From: JABFSS01 sp964449445
Lineage (GTDB): Bacteria; Patescibacteriota; Gracilibacteria; Peribacterales; Peribacteraceae
Direction of reading: 5' to 3'
Length of the DNA: 30,084 bases
Assembly: GCA_964449445.1 (NCBI GenBank)
Contig: CAYUZT010000013.1
Span: forward strand, 1 to 30,084
A program made the translations under genes and the position numbers. The notes below the pieces were generated by a model. It had not been told where the DNA came from. It searched no databases and saw only the letters and a program-made list of their open reading frames with translations. This document shows positions 6,561 through 16,200 of the stretch, piece after piece; the stretch's first letter is position 1, and every line of letters starts with the position of its first letter.

Positions 6561-9044
6561 ATGGACTTCCTCGTGCAATCCCTCGGCATTCTCCTGCTGC
6601 TTGCGGCCGGCGTCATCGCGGTGATTGCATTCCTGCGCTACCGCATGGATCGCAAGCGTGAGCGTGAGCTGGTATTCCTGCAAATCCTGATGCCCAAGAA
6701 GGAGAGCAAGGAAGACAAAGAAGTGCAGTCGGAACAGTTCACGGTAGGGACGGATTTCCGCGAGGTCCTCGGCGTCATGGATCACTTCTACCAATCGATG
6801 GCGAGTCTGTACGATCACACCATCCCCAGTCTCTGGAAAGGCCAGCCGTATTTTTCGGTGGAGTACGCGGCGCTCGCCGGGGAGATCCTCTTCGTCGTCG
6901 TCTGCCCAAGAGCGTACAGCCACCTGATCGAAAAACAGATCACGTCGTTCTATCCGGACGCGATCGTCGATGAAGTGGAGGACTACAACATCTTCACGAA
7001 AGAATCTGTCTACGCCGCCGACGTCCTGCTGCCGACGAAATCGTTCTCCTCCGTGTTCAAGACGTACCAACAGCTCAAGACCGACCCGCTCAACGTGATC
7101 ACCAACGCCTTCTCGAAGCTCAAGAGCGACGAGGGGGCCGCCGTGCAAATCGTGCTGCGACCGGCCCGGCAGGGGTGGCAGAAGAAGCTCCACAAGAAGG
7201 CGCGCGCGATCATCAATCCGAAGAACAAAGGCGTGTCGTGGTGGAATCCCCTCACCTGGATTTCCGCCGTCTTCGACATGATGACCAGCGGGGACAAAGA
7301 ACCGCTCATGAACAAGGAATCGGCGACCGGCGAGCGCGTCTCCCAGCTTGCAGAGGAATACAGCAAGGCGATCGACGACAAAGGGTCCTCGTCGGGCTTC
7401 CGGACGGTCATCCGCATCGTCACATCGGCGCAGAACGCAGCGCGCGCCCACTCGCTCCTCGAGAACGTCCGAGCGGCCTTCAGCCAGTTCGATGCCGTCC
7501 TCGGCAATCACTTCATCCACACACGGTTCGTGAACCAACGGCTCGTCGTCGAACGTTTCGTCCGCCGTTCCCCCCGGCGCACCGTGATGCAGATGCTGCG
7601 CGCACCCAAGATGCTCTTGGGCACTGGGGAAATCACCAGTCTCTGGCATCTGCCGAACATCAAGTACAACAAAGTGGAGACGATCAAGTGGCAGAACTTT
7701 AAAGTCGCGCCCGCTCCCAAGAATATTCCCGAAGATGGGCTTTTGCTCGGCATCAATGTGTTTCGGGGTGATAAGCGCAAGATCTTCATCAAGAACGAGG
7801 ACCGCTTCCGCCATTTCTACATCATCGGTCAGACCGGTACGGGCAAATCCTCCATCCTCCAGATCATGGCACGGCAGGACTTCAACCAGGGAAAAGGATT
7901 GTGCATCGTCGACCCGCACGGATCGCTGATCGACGACTTGCTCCCCTATATCCCCCGTTCCCGTGCCGACGATGTGATCTACTTCAACCCCGCCGATACC
8001 GAGCGCCCGCTCGGCCTCAACCTGCTCGAGGGGAAAACGCCAGAGGAGAGGGACCTGATCGCGCTCGATGCGATGAACATGATGGTGAAAATGTTCGGCG
8101 AGGAGATCTTCGGACCGCGGATTCAGGACTACTTCCGTAACGGCTGCTTGACCCTGATGGAAGACGACGAGGAAGGAGGTGCAATTACCGATCTCGTCCG
8201 GCTCTTCACCGACGACGAATGGCAGAAGTACAAAGTGGCAAAGGTGAAGAACGCCATCGTCCGCTCCTTCTGGGAAAAGCAGATGGCTGCGACCGGCCAG
8301 CGCGAGAAGCAGGAGATGATCCCCTACTTCGCCGCCAAGTTCGGTCAGTTCACCACGAACACGCTGATCCGGAACATCGTCGGCCAGACGAAGAGCGCGT
8401 TCGATGTTGCCGACTGCATGAACAGCGGCAAGATCCTGCTCATGAACCTGAGCAAAGGTCTCATTGGCGACATCAACTCGACCCTCCTCGGCTTGATCAT
8501 CGTGAACAAAATCCAGGTGGCCGCCATGCGCCGCCAGCGGCAGGATGCCAAGGAGCGCAAAGACTTCTTCCTCTACATCGATGAATTCCAGAACTTCGTC
8601 ACGCCTTCCATCGAATCGATCCTCTCTGAAGCACGTAAGTACCGCCTGGGTCTGATCCTCGCACACCAGTACCTGGATCAGCTGGAGAAAGAGAGCAAAA
8701 TCGCCGGGGCAGTCAGCTTGAAGGGCGCGGTGTTCGGCAACGTCGGCACGATGATGTTCTACAAAATCGGTCCGCAGGATGCCGAGGTCTGTGCCAAGGA
8801 AATGGCACCGGTGTTCACTGAGCAGGATTTGGTGAACGTGGAGGCATTCAAGGGCGCAATGAAACTTTCCATCGACGGCCAGCCGAGCAGACCGTTCTCC
8901 ATCGATGTCCCCCGGCCATGGGTTGATAAGACCTACGCGAAGGATGTCGCCGCGGGCGAAGCGTTCAAACAGCTGAGCAGACTAAAGTACGGACGGGCAA
9001 AGGAATTCGTTGATCGGGAGATTATGCGGAGGATCGGGGCGTAG
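6561..9044 (+). CDS. TraD/VirD4-like (DUF87) membrane-anchored ATPase
   Basis: 827 residues. The N-terminus is a membrane helix (LGILLLLAAGVIAVIAFL). A 400-residue middle region of the type common in CPR genomes follows, then a P-loop ATPase: Walker A GQTGTGKSS at about 423-431, Walker B FFLYIDEFQNF around D674, and a TraM-recognition-like C-terminal part (LILAHQYLDQL). The family pumps DNA or protein through type IV secretion or conjugation machines. No VirB4, relaxase or pilin is next to it, so it acts alone here or with distant partners. It may serve DNA uptake, DNA export or a pilus. It converges on the sortase gene with a 4-bp gap. Confidence 0.88.
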   Translation: MDFLVQSLGILLLLAAGVIAVIAFLRYRMDRKRERELVFLQILMPKKESKEDKEVQSEQFTVGTDFREVLGVMDHFYQSMASLYDHTIPSLWKGQPYFSVEYAALAGEILFVVVCPRAYSHLIEKQITSFYPDAIVDEVEDYNIFTKESVYAADVLLPTKSFSSVFKTYQQLKTDPLNVITNAFSKLKSDEGAAVQIVLRPARQGWQKKLHKKARAIINPKNKGVSWWNPLTWISAVFDMMTSGDKEPLMNKESATGERVSQLAEEYSKAIDDKGSSSGFRTVIRIVTSAQNAARAHSLLENVRAAFSQFDAVLGNHFIHTRFVNQRLVVERFVRRSPRRTVMQMLRAPKMLLGTGEITSLWHLPNIKYNKVETIKWQNFKVAPAPKNIPEDGLLLGINVFRGDKRKIFIKNEDRFRHFYIIGQTGTGKSSILQIMARQDFNQGKGLCIVDPHGSLIDDLLPYIPRSRADDVIYFNPADTERPLGLNLLEGKTPEERDLIALDAMNMMVKMFGEEIFGPRIQDYFRNGCLTLMEDDEEGGAITDLVRLFTDDEWQKYKVAKVKNAIVRSFWEKQMAATGQREKQEMIPYFAAKFGQFTTNTLIRNIVGQTKSAFDVADCMNSGKILLMNLSKGLIGDINSTLLGLIIVNKIQVAAMRRQRQDAKERKDFFLYIDEFQNFVTPSIESILSEARKYRLGLILAHQYLDQLEKESKIAGAVSLKGAVFGNVGTMMFYKIGPQDAEVCAKEMAPVFTEQDLVNVEAFKGAMKLSIDGQPSRPFSIDVPRPWVDKTYAKDVAAGEAFKQLSRLKYGRAKEFVDREIMRRIGA

Positions 9045-9048
9045 TCCC

Positions 9049-10203
9049 TCATCGCATCGCCACCGTCTCCACCGGCACCGCACGGACGATCAACCGCGAT
9101 TTGTTGGAACCCACAGGCCAGCACGTATAGAGAATCAACTCTTCGCCTTCGCCGCGGAAGGGAGTTGCATCCTTGGGAGCGATTGTCTGCTGTCCGGTGA
9201 CGCTGTAGGCGTACACGTTGCCGTTGTAGGTCACGTACACTTTGTCGCCGCTCTTCAGCTTATTCACTTGCGTGAAGATCTTCGTGTACTTGGAGACATC
9301 CCACGCGTAGCCGCTCGAGTGGCCGTAGATCATGATCTTGCCGCCCTTGCCCGGATAGCTGAACAGGTGACCGACGCCGTTCTGCAATACTTGAAGCAAT
9401 CCCTGGCTTGTGCCTGCATCCGAGGGATGCGCGACGGCGAGATCGCGAATGCCGAGGGAGGGAATGGTGATGGCAAAGTCGCGTGAGGAACCGAACTCCC
9501 GGACTTGGTTTTGGTCTCCCGTCGGCTGGGCAACGAACACCTGACCGCTTTCGGAGGGCTGCGAGACCGGCTGCGCTGCACCCATGGCAACTCCGCGTCC
9601 GGGACTCGGGTAGGCGATCAACTGATCGCGATCCACGACCACCATGCGGTAGACCATGTCGTACAACTGGCCGCGATTGAGCGCCTGTCCGACGGCGAGT
9701 GAGCGGGGGCTGGCAACAAGGTTTTTGCGAAGTGCGGCACGGATGAAGGGCGCAAACCACTGGCGATCACCCTCGACGGTTTCTCCCGACTGACGAAACG
9801 CTCGCATGAGCAGCGTGACGGCTTCTTCGGCAGGAACGGGATCATCGGGTCTCAGCGTCCTATCGGCAAAACCGCTCGTGATGCGCAGTGAAAATGCCGC
9901 CTCCGCGTACGGCGCCAGAGGATGATCACGGGGTACATCGACGAAGAGCGGCAGGCGGGACAGGCGCCCTCGGTAGAACGTGGCGCGCTTGCGGCCCTCT
10001 TCACGGACATCGAGCAGGACCTGGAGCAGTTCCCCGCGACTGATCCGTTCCTCCGCATTCCCCGTATCTGCCGTGGGGATCGTGCCCGTGCGCGCGAGAT
10101 AGTTGTACGCGTCCTGGAGAGAGGCTTGTGCGTTTGCGGCGGGAACAGCCCCGCAAAACCCGAGTGCAAGGAGGCCGGCGAGAAGGAGGGTGCGGGAGCG
10201 CAT
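9049..10203 (-). CDS. SLH-domain and sortase fusion protein
   Basis: 384 residues. A signal peptide (LLLAGLLALGFCGAVPAANA) is followed by S-layer-homology-like repeats (about 30-190: FVDVPRDHPLAPYAEAA, FADRTLRPDDPVPAEEAVTL). A linker leads to a C-terminal sortase domain with the catalytic triad H295 (IYGHSS), C361 (LYTC) and R370 (NKSRLIVRA). Sortases cleave a sorting motif and join proteins to the envelope or to each other. Here the enzyme seems tethered outside by its own SLH domain instead of a membrane segment, which is unusual. No LPxTG-type substrate was recognised in this window. The start is supported by a strong promoter ending 11 nt upstream. Confidence 0.9.
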   Translation of the reverse strand: MRSRTLLLAGLLALGFCGAVPAANAQASLQDAYNYLARTGTIPTADTGNAEERISRGELLQVLLDVREEGRKRATFYRGRLSRLPLFVDVPRDHPLAPYAEAAFSLRITSGFADRTLRPDDPVPAEEAVTLLMRAFRQSGETVEGDRQWFAPFIRAALRKNLVASPRSLAVGQALNRGQLYDMVYRMVVVDRDQLIAYPSPGRGVAMGAAQPVSQPSESGQVFVAQPTGDQNQVREFGSSRDFAITIPSLGIRDLAVAHPSDAGTSQGLLQVLQNGVGHLFSYPGKGGKIMIYGHSSGYAWDVSKYTKIFTQVNKLKSGDKVYVTYNGNVYAYSVTGQQTIAPKDATPFRGEGEELILYTCWPVGSNKSRLIVRAVPVETVAMR

Positions 10204-10214
10204 GAAAGTATGTG

Positions 10215-10243
10215 ATTTTATGTAAAAATTTATATTTTGTCAA
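10215..10243 (-). promoter_or_regulatory. Promoter of the SLH-sortase gene
   Basis: TTGACA (10238-10243), 17 nt, TAAAAT (10215-10220) on the minus strand. It is the best consensus promoter of the window and ends 11 nt before the ATG. Confidence 0.8.
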
Positions 10244-10250
10244 TATACGT

Positions 10251-10267
10251 CAAAATGCCGCATTTTG
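10251..10267. promoter_or_regulatory. Perfect 17-bp palindrome between sortase and ychF
   Basis: CAAAATGC-C-GCATTTTG, 8-bp arms around one base. It lies upstream of the sortase -35 and at the ychF promoter region. It could be an operator for the divergent pair or a small hairpin. Confidence 0.5.
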
Positions 10268-10309
10268 GCTTCCAGAGGCTTTATTTTTGCCTCATACTGC
10301 GCTTCCCAT

Positions 10310-11419
10310 ATGCCTCTCCGGATAGGAATTGTCGGGCTTCCCAATGTTGGCAAATCCACGCTCTTCAACGCACTCACACGCAGCAAGGGCGCGCAGGCGG
10401 CAAATTATCCTTTCTGCACCATCGACCCCAACGTCGGCATTGTCGAAGTGCCTGATGAACGCTTGAAAGTACTTGCGGACCTGGTGAAGCCGAAGAAAGT
10501 GATTCCCGCAGCAGTGGAATTCGTCGACATCGCGGGCCTCGTGAAGGGCGCGAGTGCAGGTGAAGGCTTGGGGAACAAATTCTTGAGCCACATCCGCGAA
10601 GTTGATGCGATCTGCCACGTCGTGCGGATCTTCGAGGGCGGGGATGTGATTCACGTGGAGGGGACGGTGGACCCCAAGCGCGATCGCGAAACGATTGATA
10701 CCGAACTCGCGCTCGCGGATCTCGATACGATCAAGAAGAGAATTGACCGAGTGCAAGGCGGCGCGCGGACGGGGAACAAAGAAGCAAAGGTCGAGCTTGC
10801 GGTCGCAGAGAAAATCAAAGCTGCACTGGAGCAGGGAAAACCGGCATCCACTCTCTCCTTCGATAAAGATGAGCGACCGCTTGCTGAGCAGATGCAGCTT
10901 ATGACCCTCAAGCCCGTGATCTTCGCCGTGAATGCGTCAGAGGAACAAATGAAGTCTCTGACGGTAGAAGAAGCGAAAAAACGCTTGCTGCTCTCCGAGC
11001 CCGGTCCCGGTCCCGAGCCCGAGGTCGTCATCATCTCCGCGAAGATCGAAGAAGATCTCCAGGATCTGACCCCCGATGAAGCAAAAACATTCTTGAGCGA
11101 CCTCGGCGTCACGTCCTCCGGCCTCGACCGGCTGATCCGCGCCGCGTATCACCTGCTCGGATACTTCACATACTTCACCGCAGGCGTGGAAGAGGTACGT
11201 GCGTGGACAATTCACCAGGGGTGGACCGCGCCGCAAGCAGCCGGGGTAATTCACACAGATTTTGAAAAGGGATTCATCTGCGCCGAGACCATTGCGTACA
11301 ATGATTTTGTTCAGCTTGGATCAGAACTGAAAGCCAAAGAAGCGGGAAAGATGCGGCAGGAAGGGAAGACCTATGTGGTGCACGACGGGGATGTGATGCA
11401 CTTCCGTTTTAATGTGTAG
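10310..11419 (+). CDS. ychF: Redox-regulated ATPase YchF (Obg family)
   Basis: 369 residues, the normal size. G1 is GLPNVGKST (residues 9-17), followed by FVDIAGLVKGAS (G3), the ATP-preferring region FAVNASE and a C-terminal TGS-like domain (VRAWTIHQGWTAPQAAGVIHTDFEKGFI) ending in GDVMHFRFNV. YchF binds ribosomes and hydrolyses ATP better than GTP. Translation begins at 10310, where the family starts with MPLRIGIVG. An upstream ATG frame from 10265 lies in the palindrome and promoter region. The stop is followed at once by a periodic repeat patch. Confidence 0.96.
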   Translation: MPLRIGIVGLPNVGKSTLFNALTRSKGAQAANYPFCTIDPNVGIVEVPDERLKVLADLVKPKKVIPAAVEFVDIAGLVKGASAGEGLGNKFLSHIREVDAICHVVRIFEGGDVIHVEGTVDPKRDRETIDTELALADLDTIKKRIDRVQGGARTGNKEAKVELAVAEKIKAALEQGKPASTLSFDKDERPLAEQMQLMTLKPVIFAVNASEEQMKSLTVEEAKKRLLLSEPGPGPEPEVVIISAKIEEDLQDLTPDEAKTFLSDLGVTSSGLDRLIRAAYHLLGYFTYFTAGVEEVRAWTIHQGWTAPQAAGVIHTDFEKGFICAETIAYNDFVQLGSELKAKEAGKMRQEGKTYVVHDGDVMHFRFNV

Positions 11420-11462
11420 AAGAGACAAGCGAGGCAAAGGAGACAAGCGAGGCAAAAGAGGA
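11420..11462. repeat. 9-nt-periodic patch left of the four-helix-bundle gene
   Basis: Units GAGACAAGC, GAGGCAAAG, GAGACAAGC, GAGGCAAAA. It starts directly after the ychF stop. An imperfect inverted copy lies at 11861-11907, on the other side of the small gene. Confidence 0.75.
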
Positions 11463-11467
11463 TTAGA

Positions 11468-11860
11468 ATGAGACCTTTCTTTTTTTCTATGCCCGCACGC
11501 AAACGACCATATGAAGACCTTATTGTCTGGCAAGAAGCACACCGGCTCTGCAAGGATGTTTTTGCGGTGATCGATCAATTTCCAACCGAGCAACAGTACG
11601 AACTCTGCTCGCAAATACGCAGGTCCGCGTATAGCGTTCCTATGAATATCGTTGAAGCAAATATGAAACGCACAAAGAAGAGCCGACTGAATTTCCTGAA
11701 CCATTCGGAGGCTTCTCTGGAAGAACTGGACTACCAATTGCTGCTCAGCAGAGATTTGAAATACATCACTAGTGAACAATTCGATGCTTTGAGATTGCAA
11801 ATAGGAAAAGTGGGATATTTACTGGAGAGGTTCCGAAACGGAATTGTGCTAAAGAAATAG
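11468..11860 (+). CDS. Four-helix-bundle protein, S23/Avd-like
   Basis: 130 residues. The family signature is clear: YEDLIVWQEAHRLCKDVF, FPTEQQYELCSQIRRSAYSVPMNIVEA, then LNFLNHSEASLEELDYQLLL. Relatives are encoded in 23S rRNA intervening sequences and near diversity-generating retroelements, and their molecular role is poorly known. Here the usual NIAEG motif reads NIVEA. The ATG at 11468 follows AGAGG with good spacing; a second ATG at 11489 is possible. The gene is bracketed by inverted 9-nt-periodic repeats, like the inverted repeats that bracket 23S intervening sequences, so it may have arrived as a cassette. Confidence 0.9.
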   Translation: MRPFFFSMPARKRPYEDLIVWQEAHRLCKDVFAVIDQFPTEQQYELCSQIRRSAYSVPMNIVEANMKRTKKSRLNFLNHSEASLEELDYQLLLSRDLKYITSEQFDALRLQIGKVGYLLERFRNGIVLKK

Positions 11861-11907
11861 TTTCTCTTTTGCCTCTTTTACCTCTCTTGCCTCCCTTGTC
11901 TCCTTTC
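11861..11907. repeat. 9-nt-periodic patch right of the four-helix-bundle gene
   Basis: Units GCCTCTTTT, ACCTCTCTT, GCCTCCCTT, GTCTCCTTT. The reverse complement matches the patch at 11420-11462 over about 22 bases with two mismatches. It begins within the stop region of the four-helix gene and runs into the presumed N-terminus of the RNHCP gene. Confidence 0.75.
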
Positions 11908-12207
11908 ATAGCCCGCCAAGAAGACTTTACTTGCGAACATTGCGGAGAGGCAGTTGCAACTCTCAGCCATGGGACGTATCGCAATCACTGCCCCACATGC
12001 CTCTGGAGCAAACATGTCGATGACACAGGCCCTGGCGATAGAGCGTCTCTGTGCCAGGGCATGATGCGACCTATCAGCCTTGATCAGACCGGAAAGAAAG
12101 GCTGGATGGTGATTCACATCTGTGAAAAATGCGGGAAGAGAATCCCGAACAAGCTCGCGTCGGATGATGAGTGGGAAGGGCTCAACGAAAACTTGCTTTC
12201 GGCGTAA
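11869..12207 (+). CDS. RNHCP-domain zinc-ribbon protein, start uncertain
   Basis: The core is typical of the RNHCP family: FTCEHCGEAV, the name-giving RNHCPTCLWSKHVD, PGDRASLCQGMM, then HICEKCGKRIPNKLASDD. The CxxC pairs probably bind zinc. Function is unknown, and nucleic-acid binding is a guess from the zinc-ribbon look. The conserved part begins near 11926, but no ATG lies ahead of it. The frame opens only with TTG codons (11869, 11887, 11896) inside the periodic repeat. The repeat and the four-helix cassette may have displaced the native start, leaving a TTG start or a silenced gene. Confidence 0.75.
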   Translation: MPLLPLLPPLSPFIARQEDFTCEHCGEAVATLSHGTYRNHCPTCLWSKHVDDTGPGDRASLCQGMMRPISLDQTGKKGWMVIHICEKCGKRIPNKLASDDEWEGLNENLLSA

Positions 12208-12272
12208 ACCCCAGTAGTCTTGGCGCAAGGAATGCCTGCGGGCATGCCGATCCTCTTTCTCTGTCTTCTCCC

Positions 12273-12668
12273 ATGCACCGCTTCGTTCTCATCCTCTCCG
12301 TTCTCGGTGTACTCATTCTCACCTCGTGCGGAAAGCCTGCGGACATCACGGTCGAAAATAGCAACGGGAAAACGGTGGGGAGTATCGAACTGCAGGGAAC
12401 GCACACCGCGACCATCCTGAATGTGCGGGGAGAAGTGCGAGGCAAAGTGCGCGGCTCTGTTGTGCGCGATGACACGGGCAAGAACATGGGCACGATTACG
12501 GAGAAAGACGGCAACACCGTCATTCTGGACAGCGATGAGAATCCCCTGGGGACGCTCGAAAAAGGAACCGACTGCTACGGCAAAGGACAGGACAAACTGG
12601 GGAGCATCAGCACAGAAACGGATAGCTTCGCGGCGGCAGCGGCGTGTCTGCTGTTCTTCTTACAGTAA
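12273..12668 (+). CDS. Putative lipoprotein with repeated Gly-rich strands
   Basis: 131 residues. A signal peptide MHRFVLILSVLGVLILTSC ends in a clear lipobox (LTSC). The mature protein has short repeated beta-like segments around Gly-x-Ile/Val (KTVGSIEL, KNMGTITEKDG, NPLGTLEKG, DKLGSIS) and ends in a hydrophobic AAAAACLLFFLQ. No family was recognised. The ATG at 12273 is chosen for the signal peptide; the frame is open upstream from 12171 but runs through a palindromic repeat (12231-12255). No Shine-Dalgarno sequence is seen. Confidence 0.75.
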   Translation: MHRFVLILSVLGVLILTSCGKPADITVENSNGKTVGSIELQGTHTATILNVRGEVRGKVRGSVVRDDTGKNMGTITEKDGNTVILDSDENPLGTLEKGTDCYGKGQDKLGSISTETDSFAAAAACLLFFLQ

Positions 12669-12670
12669 TG

Positions 12671-12754
12671 CTTCGTGGCCGCGCTTGTCATCCTGAGGAG
12701 CGACTGAGCGAAGCGAAGGAGCCACGAAGGATAAGCGCGGCACCTCAGCATGAC
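12671..12754. repeat. Compound palindromic REP-like element
   Basis: Three interleaved inverted pairs: CTTCGTGGC/GCCACGAAG (12671-12679 and 12721-12729), CCGCGCTT/AAGCGCGG (12679-12686 and 12733-12740) and GTCATCCTGAGG/CCTCAGCATGAC (12687-12698 and 12743-12754, one mismatch). The pairs cannot all form at once. It lies between convergent genes and may also terminate transcription. Confidence 0.75.
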
Positions 12755-12759
12755 ATGCC

Positions 12760-13257
12760 TCACGCCGCTTTCTTCCCGTGACTCCTCTTCGACAAATCCT
12801 GAAGCCTGATCACCGGTGACGCACTCTGCAGGAACTGTGCGACGTACCGATCGCTGAACATCGGCTTCAGGGGAATTTTCTCCTGCACCTTGCCCTCGGG
12901 CACAGCCACAAGTTGATCATCATGCGTCGACGGATGGCTTGCCACCGCGAGCAGAAACTTCCCTTGCTCCAGGGCTTTCTTCGTATCAGGACTCATCTCT
13001 CCCACGTCGAAAACGTGCTCTGGGCCCAGCTCCCGCACATCCTTTTCGGCCTGTCCCTTGAGGCGTTCGCGCAGCTTCTCATCCGTCTGCAACTCAAAGC
13101 TGAGTTCAGCCAGTTGCTCTCCCCTCTTGAGTTCCCTCTCTAAATCCTCCGGACCTTTTACCTTCTCCCGCAGACGCTCGTACGCCTCGGGGCTCATCAT
13201 CATCTTCAGTTTACGCCGTTCGACGCTGGGAAGATTGTCGAGAAATGAATCAGACAC
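12760..13257 (-). CDS. Hypothetical charged helical protein downstream of nrdJ
   Basis: About 165 residues. The product is rich in Glu, Lys and Arg and predicted helical: MSPEAYERLREKVKGPEDLERELKRG and similar stretches, ending in a basic SKRSHGKKAA tail. There is no signal peptide and no recognised family. The start is uncertain: GTG at 13257 follows the nrdJ stop by 22 nt, while a run of three ATG codons lies at about 13197-13203. The open frame also reaches back into the nrdJ 3' end (13332). It is probably co-transcribed with nrdJ. Confidence 0.6.
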   Translation of the reverse strand: MSDSFLDNLPSVERRKLKMMMSPEAYERLREKVKGPEDLERELKRGEQLAELSFELQTDEKLRERLKGQAEKDVRELGPEHVFDVGEMSPDTKKALEQGKFLLAVASHPSTHDDQLVAVPEGKVQEKIPLKPMFSDRYVAQFLQSASPVIRLQDLSKRSHGKKAA

Positions 13258-13279
13258 AGATGTATGATAGAGGACTCTT

Positions 13280-16200
13280 TTATGAACAACCCGATGTTGC
13301 CCCGCAATCAAGACAAACCTCGCAGGAGCCATTGCGCTTCATTTTAAAGCTCCCGCACCCAGCGCACATGGAACCGGTGAATCCCTGGAGTTTTGCGTTG
13401 GCCATTTTGCCTGCACTGAGCGTCGTCGAAGTGCCTGCGCCCGTTGCGACCTCGGTGACGGCCTGCGCGAGATCCTGGTGAGTCTTCTCGTCCATCATCG
13501 CCGGAAGATCCATGGACACAGCCGCTCCTTCGTCCACCACCTGCAGTCGCATCGCAAAGGCTTCCTTGCTCTTGCTGCCGATGGCGTAGGCGTGATCCAC
13601 CAGCTCGCCGTTGTGGAACTTCTTCGCCTTGTCCTTGGTGAGGAACTTGAGCGCGAGCCAGCGGCCCAGGTAGTCCATAACGCTGCGGACAATCGGAATT
13701 TCCTTGTTGGCCGTCATGCCCATGGGCTCGAACCGTGCACCCACGAGTTTCTCACAGAGACTTTCGAGCGGCACGCCGTACTGGAAATTCATACTGAGGG
13801 AGATCGCCAGCGTATCCATCACGCCGCTGAGGGTACTGCCTTCTTTGCTCATCTTGATGAAGATCTCGCCCGGCGCGCCATCTTCGTACATGCCCACGTG
13901 GATGTATCCCTCGTGCCCGGCGATACTGAACTTGTGCGCAATCGCGAGCCTCTCATCGGGCAGTTTGCGCCGACGCGGCACTTCTTTGATGACGATCTTC
14001 TCCACAATCTTCGTCTCGTTGGCTTCCTTGGCATCCTTGGCTTCCTTCGAATCCGACTTATTACTCAGTGCCTGGCTCATTTTCGATCCATCACGGTACA
14101 ACGCATTCGCTTTAATACCGAGCTTCCAGCTGAGGAGGTATGCGTTCTTCACGTCTTCTACCGTCGCCTCGGCCGGCAGGTTGATAGTTTTGCTGATCGC
14201 GCCGCTGATGAAGGATTGCGATCCCGCCATCATGCGGATGTGGCCCTCCGCGACAATAAAGCGCCTGCCGATTTTTCCGCATTTGTTGGCGCAATCGAAG
14301 ACCGGGAGATGCTCGTCTTTGAGGAGTGGCGCACCCTCCACCGTCATATGGCCGCAGATGACGACGTTCGCTTCCTCAATCTGCTCCTGCGTGAAACCGA
14401 GCGCGCGGAGGAGATTGAAGTTGAAATCGGAGGTTTGTTCCGTTGTGAAGCCCAGCCGCTCCATCGTCTTCTCGCCGAGCGTCCACTTATTGAACGCGAA
14501 CCCGAGTTCGAAGACCTGCGGCAGATTTTTTTCCACCGCGGCGATGTCTTCGTCAGTGAACCCTTTCTGCTTAAGGCTCGCGCGGTTAATGTGTGGAGCG
14601 CCTTCCAGACTGAGTGTGCCCATCACGTACCGCATGATGTCCTGCACTTCTCCTTCGCTGTAGCCGAGCGCTTTCATGGCCGGTGCGACCGATTGATTGG
14701 CGATCTTCATGTATCCACCCCCTGCGAGTTTCTTGAACTTCACGAGCGCGAAATCGGGCTCGACGCCTGTGGTATCGCAGTCCATGAGCAGACCGATGGT
14801 GCCCGTGGGGGCGATGACGGTCGTCTGCGCGTTTCGGTAGCCGTACTTCTCGCCCTTCGCGAGCGCACGATCCCATGCCTCTTTTGAAGCGTGGAGAAGG
14901 TCACTGGGACAATCGGCGGCACTGATGCCGACGGGTGTGACGTGGAGCTCTTCGTACTCGCGTGCAGGAGCGTTGTAGGCGGCGCGGCGGTGATTGCGGA
15001 TGACCCGGAGCATGTGCTCGCGGTTGGGCGTATAGCCTGGGAACGCACCCAGGAACTGCGCCATGTCTGCAGAAGTTGCGTAGCTTTCACCCGTGAGGAT
15101 GGCCGTGATGGCGCCGCAGATGGCCCTGCCTTTGGGAGAATCGTAGGGAATACCCATCTGCATCAGCATCGCACCGAGGTTCGCGTAGCCGAGGCCAAGG
15201 GTGCGAAACTTGTAACTGAGCTCGGCGATCTCCTTGCTTGGGAACTGCGCCATGAGCACAGAGATCTCGAGGACAATCGTCCAGAGACGTATGGCATGAA
15301 TAAAACCTTCGATGTCGAACTGACTTTCGGTGGAATGAGCCTGTCCCGAGCGAGCGCCGGAGGCGCGAGACGAGGGATAGAAGCGGAGCAGATTGATGGA
15401 CGCGAGGTTGCAGGCGGTGTTATCCAGGAACATGTACTCGCTGCAGGGATTACTGGCATTGATCCGTCCGTCTGTGGGGCACGTGTGCCAGTCGTTGATC
15501 GTGGTATCAAATTGCACGCCGGGATCGGCGCAGGACCACGCGGCGTAGCTGATCTGATCCCAGAGCGCGCGGGCCTTGAGTGTCTTGCTCGGCTTTGCCT
15601 CGCGACCTTCTGCAGCAGCTTTTTTGAGCTCGGTGCGCCACGTGAGATGCCAGTCACTATCCTTTTCGAGCGCCTCGAAGAACGCATGCGGAACGCGGAT
15701 GGAGTTATTCGAGTTCTGACCGGAGACCGTCAGGTACGCCTCGCCGTTGAAATCGGTGTCGTAGCCGGCAGCGGCCATCGCCGCGACTTTTTTCTCTTCG
15801 TTGACCTTCCAGTTGATGAATTCTTCGATGTCCGGGTGATCGAGATCCAAACACACCATCTTGGCAGCCCGGCGCGTGGTGCCGCCCGATTTAATTGCCC
15901 CCGCGGCGCGATCGCCGATCTTCAGGAAGCTCATAAGTCCCGAGCTCTTGCCGCCGCCGCTGAGCGGCTCCCCTGCTCCGCGGAGCTTAGAGAAGTTGGT
16001 ACCCGTGCCCGAACCGAACTTGAACAGGCGCGCCTCGCGGACCCAGAGATCCATGATGCCGCCGTCGTTGACCATATCGTCTTCGACTGACTGGATAAAG
16101 CATGCGTGGGGCTGGGGATGCGTGTAGGCATCAGCGCTCCGTTTGACCTCGCCCGTAGCGGCTTCGCAGTAATAGTGCCCCTGCGAGGGTCCCGTGATGC

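Noticed and set aside
6519..8666. A 715-codon minus-strand open frame opposite the TraD-like gene
   Set aside because: It is antisense to a clear ATPase gene with intact Walker motifs. Its product is His/Asp/Val-rich, typical of the complement of a high-GC coding strand.
11420..11907. A CRISPR-like array
   Set aside because: The repeat units are 9 nt with no spacers, and the gene between the two patches is a normal CDS; no cas gene is present in the window.
13478..16090. Long plus-strand frames opposite nrdJ
   Set aside because: They are codon-bias shadows of the nrdJ coding strand, with no domain and no promoter.
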